Assembly (NCBI GenBank): GCA_030062745.1
Contig: CP099842.1
Coordinates: 11,167,838-11,231,837 of the forward strand
Length of the DNA stretch: 64,000 nucleotides
Direction: 5' to 3'
Origin: Capitulum mitella
Lineage: Eukaryota; Arthropoda; Thecostraca; Pollicipedomorpha; Pollicipedidae
Shown here one piece after another: positions 59,919 through 64,000 of this stretch. The notes under the pieces are model-generated. The model did no database searches, was not told where the DNA came from, and saw only the letters and a program-made list of their open reading frames with translations. The position numbers were made by a program, and so were the translations under genes. Position 1 is the first letter of the stretch, and every line of letters starts with the position of its first letter.

Positions 59919-62690
59919 TAGGGGCGTAGCCAGGATTGCTACGGCCAAATCGGATCAAGGGAGCCCCCACAACCAATGGAGGGCCCTCGCCAAGGGCGGA
60001 TCCAGGATTTCGCCAAGGCGAGGTGGGGAAGTGGTGGAGGTGAATAGTCAGCGCGGGACTCCCATTTTTTGCCCTTCAGATATAGAAAATGATGTAATTT
60101 TGCTTTTTTACTACATAAAATAACCAAAACATTTAAACGCGTCACCTTAGCTGAGGAAATTCCGCGGTTTTGCTCCCGAACAAAGTGGTCGAAACAGGAC
60201 AAAAACGGCGAGATTTTAGGCGGTTCCGTCCCTTCCTCCATTTGAAATATCGTGTCTGTAACTAGTCCAGGAGCCCATATGTCCCCCCCATCCCATAGCT
60301 TCTGGGGATTTTTTTGACACCTTAGTTTGGGTCCCCTTTTGCAGTTACAGGGGCACTTTTGGTGCTCTCGGGCCGTCTGCCGTGCCAAGACCCTCTGGTG
60401 GTCTCAGATTCCTTTTACAGTTTCACGTATCCCGCGGGACGTCTAAGGCGCTCCTTTGGCAGTTTCAGGAGCCCCTCGGACAGTCTCAGGGACCCATCTG
60501 GCAGTTTCAGGGAAACTTTCAGGGAAGCAGGGAAGCTCTATAAGTCTCTCTCTGTCTTTACAGAGGTGCCTCTGGCAATCCTCTTGGTCCTTTAGCCGTT
60601 TCAGGAGCAGTCTGGACATCTCAAGTTCCAGTAGTTTCAGGGGCCCGTCTGTCCGTCTCAAGGGCCCCTAGTGCTAGAGACTTCTAGTTAGCAGTCACGA
60701 AGGTCGCTCTCTGGCAGTCTCAGTGGAACCCTCGTGGTCCTGGGCACCCTTATTATCGTCTCTGGGAAACATTTTTGCCATCTCAGGGGCCCTCTGGCAG
60801 TTACAAAAGACCTTTTGGCAATTTCACGGCCCCTGTGCAGTGTCATATACCTTCTCAACGTCTCCGATGGTCACCATGGCTGTATCATGGGTCTTCCTCT
60901 GTTACATGAGGTATATCTGGTAGTCTTTTTAGGGCCCTTCTAGCCGTAACAAGGGGCTTTTGTTGGCGCTATAGGGGCCTCACTGGCAGTCTCAGGGGGA
61001 ACTTGCCCGTGCAAGGAGCCCGCTTATTGCAATCGGGGACCCTCTGGCCGCCCAACGCCCCCATAAATCCCAAATACCGTCTCAGAGGCCCTATTATTGT
61101 CTTTGTCTCGCAGAGCCCCTGCGACCCTTTTAGGGGTCTCAGGCGTCATCTGCGATGTACGGGCCCATCTCGCCGTCTAAGAAACCACCTGGCTTTCCCG
61201 GTGGTTTACGAAACGCTTCGTGATCGTCGGTCACGAGCATGACAATGACCAGCGCCATTTTTTGAGTATTCGTATCAATTATGGCATTCTTTTGGCGAAC
61301 GTAACCCCAGGCAGTGGCATTACTAAGGGGGACCAAAGGGGCCATGGTCCCCCCCCCCCCTGGAGACCCAGCGGGGCCCCTGGCGTTGGATAGGCCCCGG
61401 TTCTTTGGATAGCATGAGGCGCCCGCAGGGCGTCTTACACTGTCCGAAACAGACAATTAAAGCAAAATAAGAATATTTTAAGCATTAAAGAAGGCTAACA
61501 AACCTAAAGAAAACGTACTCCGAATATACAAGAAGGCTTTGCGTGCCATGAAGAGTCGGGTAATTGGTCTAAATGAGCGTTTAGGGGCCTCTGCTAGCTT
61601 GTAGTGGAGTTCTCTGCTTGTCTGGGGAGGGCCCAATGTCGGCCCATAAAGTGTCCCTTTCAGCTTCTGAATGGACCTCCTTTCGGTCTGAAAGAAGGCT
61701 CCTGCCCCTGCCTCCAGAGGTCGACAGTTGCCCTCTAAGGCGGATAGGGTGCCTTCTACAGACAGACAGCGACCCTCCTTGCCAGCAGGGGCCCCTAGAC
61801 GATCATTCAGGGGCCCCTGCTTTCCTGTAAAGATGTCCCTGCAGACCTGGAAGAGGCACCCGCCAGGTCGGCAGGAACGTCTTTATAGGCGAGCATGGGC
61901 CCCTTTACATTTCAGCGGGGCCCCTTTACAAACCGACAGTAATTTTAACCACATGGGGCCCCACTGATTACGAGGGCCAGGCGCGGATCCAAAGGAGGAA
62001 TAACTAGGGCGATCGGCCCCTCCCCCTGAAGCCTGAGAATGGCCCCCCGCCAGACTTAAAAGGAGTCCCGAAGGCGCCCCGTATAAGCTTCACGGGGTCT
62101 CTATAAGAACCTGTTGGGCTCTTAATGCAGTCAGGGAGGCCTCCTGAAGGGTCAGATGACCTCTGCCACGCATGGAGAGTCCCTAAAGCCCCCAAAGGGC
62201 CCCTGAGATCACACAAGGTCCCCATCACTGCAGAGCGTTCCTGAGACCGCCAGATGACTCATAGGGCCCCTGAGACGGCCAAAATGAGGACTAAGTCCCT
62301 AGGGGGCCCCTGTGAGTGAAAAGCTGAAGGTTCTTGATGTAGTCAGAGGGCCTAAGGGAGGGTTAATGAGGCCGTGGCACGGTAAGATGGCCTCTAAGAC
62401 GGAAAGAAGGGGCCTTGAAACTCATTTTAAGAAGGACCCCTGGGACCGCAAGAGGCCCCAACACGGTAAAGGGTCCATGAGAACGCTAAAATTGCCAGAG
62501 AGGCACACGAGACGGAAAGAACTTAAGAGGGTGCTCAGCACGGCATAGGAAGACCCTGGCCAGTCAGAGGGGCCCCCTGAACGAGGATTCGTCGGTAACC
62601 GTCTTAACCACGAGAGGAGACACAAATGGCCTACACTGGCCTTTTTGAAACTTTGAGGGGTTCTTGATGCTGTCAGGGGCACAAAGCCCA
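59919..62690. mobile_element. Rearranged large hAT-type element (copy 2)
   Basis: 59919-61203 is the reverse complement of the right half of copy 1 (about 4158-5518), beginning TAGGGGCGTAGCCAGGATT. 61312-62690 is colinear with the left half (2844-4158), beginning CAGTGGCATTACTAAGG. Between them, 61204-61311 is unrelated. Both halves stop at the same point of copy 1. The 8 bp before the first half (CCTGGGCG) and the 8 bp before the second (ACCCCAGG) are inverted matches at 6 of 8, as expected if one inversion moved one flank of a normal insertion inside. Non-coding. Confidence 0.72.
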
Positions 62691-63077
62691 GACCTTACTT
62701 TTTTAACCATTTGGTTGAAAGCACACTTGTTAGCCGAGGTCCCTTCGGGCCCCTCCGACATTTGGTTGACGATACTAAATAACCACCCTTTGGAAGCCAC
62801 TATCCTGAAAGACACTAAGTGAACATACATTTCAGCCATTACGAAATGACTGCACCCATTCATGATCACTTGCAGCGCAAGGCTTCAGGAAATTCTAGAC
62901 ATGTAGGTGTGTATTGAAGGGAAGTTCGAACCATCGAACCACCCATTCAAAATATCATTTTTCATTTTTTTTTGTTTTTGCAGCTACATCAAATCGATTC
63001 ATTCAGATCAGGAGGCTGGGTGTAGGTCACTGTTTATCTCTCTTCCTGTTCTAACCGGCGCTCACAGTTAACCAGAT
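62691..63077. other. Intergenic spacer
   Basis: AT-rich; nothing recognised. Confidence 0.55.
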
Positions 63078-63085
63078 CTTACGTT

Positions 63086-63261
63086 CAGGGACGCAGCCAG
63101 GATTTTCTTAAGGGAGGAGGGGAGGGCCCGGACCTCAGTGCGAACTTAAATCATACGAAAACCGCCTGCCAGGAAGACGATGTGCGATGGTTTTCACAAA
63201 AATGCGGACATAGGAAGGGGGAGGGTGGCGGGCCCTCGCCACCCCCTCAGCCGCGCCTGTG
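63086..63261 (+). mobile_element. GGCGCAGCC-type MITE, copy 6 (about 176 bp)
   Basis: Starts CAGGGACGCAGCCAGGATTT and has the conserved interior (AAATCATACGAAAACCGCCT) and a right end near CCGCGCCTGTG. Target duplications were only weakly matching (5 of 8), so the boundary is approximate. Confidence 0.65.
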
Positions 63262-63269
63262 CTAGCGTC

Positions 63270-63915
63270 TTAGCGCAACCCTGTCATCCGAGTCATCTGA
63301 AACATACAGCAATATCCTTCTTTCCTTTGAGATGACCGGGACGGCGAGGCATTTGTTGCGTCTCGCTGACAGTCCAGAGTCTTGTCTTTTGGATGTTCAA
63401 ATACAGGGCTTTGAGAAAAATCACGACTGAAGGCTGCTTGTTTGACCCCATTAGCTACCTGTATAAATCGCAGTAAATGTCAGGCTTCTGCAGCAAAGTT
63501 ATGTTGTTTTCTGAACCGGTGGCATACGCTCAACGTTTGTGTTATCCAGCGACACATATTTACGAACCTGCCTGGGATGCTCAGCCTGAAGGCAAAAGCC
63601 AACAGACTGCCATCATGTTTCAGTCAGGGCCAAACATATCCGGTGGTGCCATCTGTTGAGCGCCGGCCAAGCCGCTACTAAAAGCCACTGAATGGTGGCA
63701 GCACGTTTTAGAGACCTTCGGTAAATATTTTTCAGATATCGGTAGACACTAAAGCGCCCTAATCCACTTGGTGGAAAACAGATGTGTTTCATTTCAGGAA
63801 AAATTTTTTAGTTCAGGGCATTTCGCTCAAACTTCGCTAATTTCCACCTCTGGACTCACCGAAGTCATCGATCACTGCTTTTACTCATCACTTCACACCA
63901 TTTCCATTGTTGGAG
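63270..63915. other. Right-edge intergenic DNA
   Basis: Only two overlapping short open frames (60-79 codons), without recognisable domains. Confidence 0.55.
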
Positions 63916-63961
63916 TGGCGGAAACCATATGTATATATATATATATATATGGTTTCCGCCA
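63916..63961. repeat. Perfect hairpin with AT loop
   Basis: 15-bp arms TGGCGGAAACCATAT and its exact inverse enclose a 16-bp AT alternating loop. It could extrude as a cruciform. Confidence 0.85.
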
Positions 63962-64000
63962 TATGTATTTTGTCAAATCACCTTGTGCGGAACCAAGGCC

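Noticed and set aside
1-64000. tRNA or rRNA genes
   Set aside because: Scanning by eye for GGTTCRA-type B boxes with a matching cloverleaf gave no convincing candidate. A tRNAscan-SE run would be decisive.

Overview
This is a stretch of animal nuclear DNA, not a bacterial or viral sequence. The evidence is a multi-exon gene with consensus GT-AG introns (one of 23.8 kb), dinucleotide microsatellites, and many short DNA-transposon derivatives. GC-rich exons and CpG-rich blocks lie in AT-rich, repeat-dense DNA. The gene family, the mariner remnant and the abundance of miniature elements fit an invertebrate. An arthropod with GC-rich coding DNA, such as a crustacean, is my best guess, but nothing here fixes the species.

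The one protein-coding gene I can support lies on the minus strand from 48,109 down to 8,719. It encodes a Rho GTPase-activating protein of the ARHGAP6 type. I assembled ten coding exons whose phases all agree (0, 1, 1, 0, 0, 1, 0, 2, 2), giving 4,413 nt and 1,470 residues. Exon 1 (648 codons) is a regulatory N-terminus. Exons 2-4 hold the linker and the start of the RhoGAP domain, exons 5-7 carry the catalytic core (arginine finger R864, K901, N993), and exons 8-10 are the Ser/Arg-rich C-terminal tail. The start codon has a strong Kozak context and sits at the edge of a CpG-rich promoter block (48.1-49.4 kb).

The rest is intron or intergenic DNA dominated by non-autonomous transposons. Left flank (1-8.7 kb): a 2,675-bp hAT-type element (2,844-5,518) made of degenerate ~30-bp repeats. 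Introns 5-8 (about 10-16 kb): a deleted mariner in a TA array and a 174-bp MITE inside a minisatellite. Intron 1 (22.3-46.2 kb): two TTAA-flanked elements (25.5-26.8 and 34.1-35.3 kb), a 1.3-kb inverted-repeat element (31.8-33.2 kb), a tiny retroposed sequence (38.2 kb), duplicated segments (41.7-42.3 and 43.0-45.9 kb) and CpG-rich islands (27.1-27.8 and 40.1-40.5 kb). Right flank (49.4-64 kb): four more MITE copies and a second large hAT element (59.9-62.7 kb) that has been split by an inversion.

The most notable signals are five. (1) The two big hAT elements: copy 2 is the same element with one half inverted, and its target-site duplications still match at the predicted ends. (2) The TTAA-flanked and related elements in intron 1, which are rich in AGGTCA and TCAAGGTCA nuclear-receptor-type half sites. 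(3) A triplicated acceptor/exon-start unit upstream of exon 2, giving a decoy splice acceptor. (4) A 15-bp-duplication-flanked mini-retroposon. (5) A mariner deletion derivative with a palindrome at its junction. I did not find an obviously new multi-gene system. No tRNA, rRNA, CRISPR array or intact transposase was seen.
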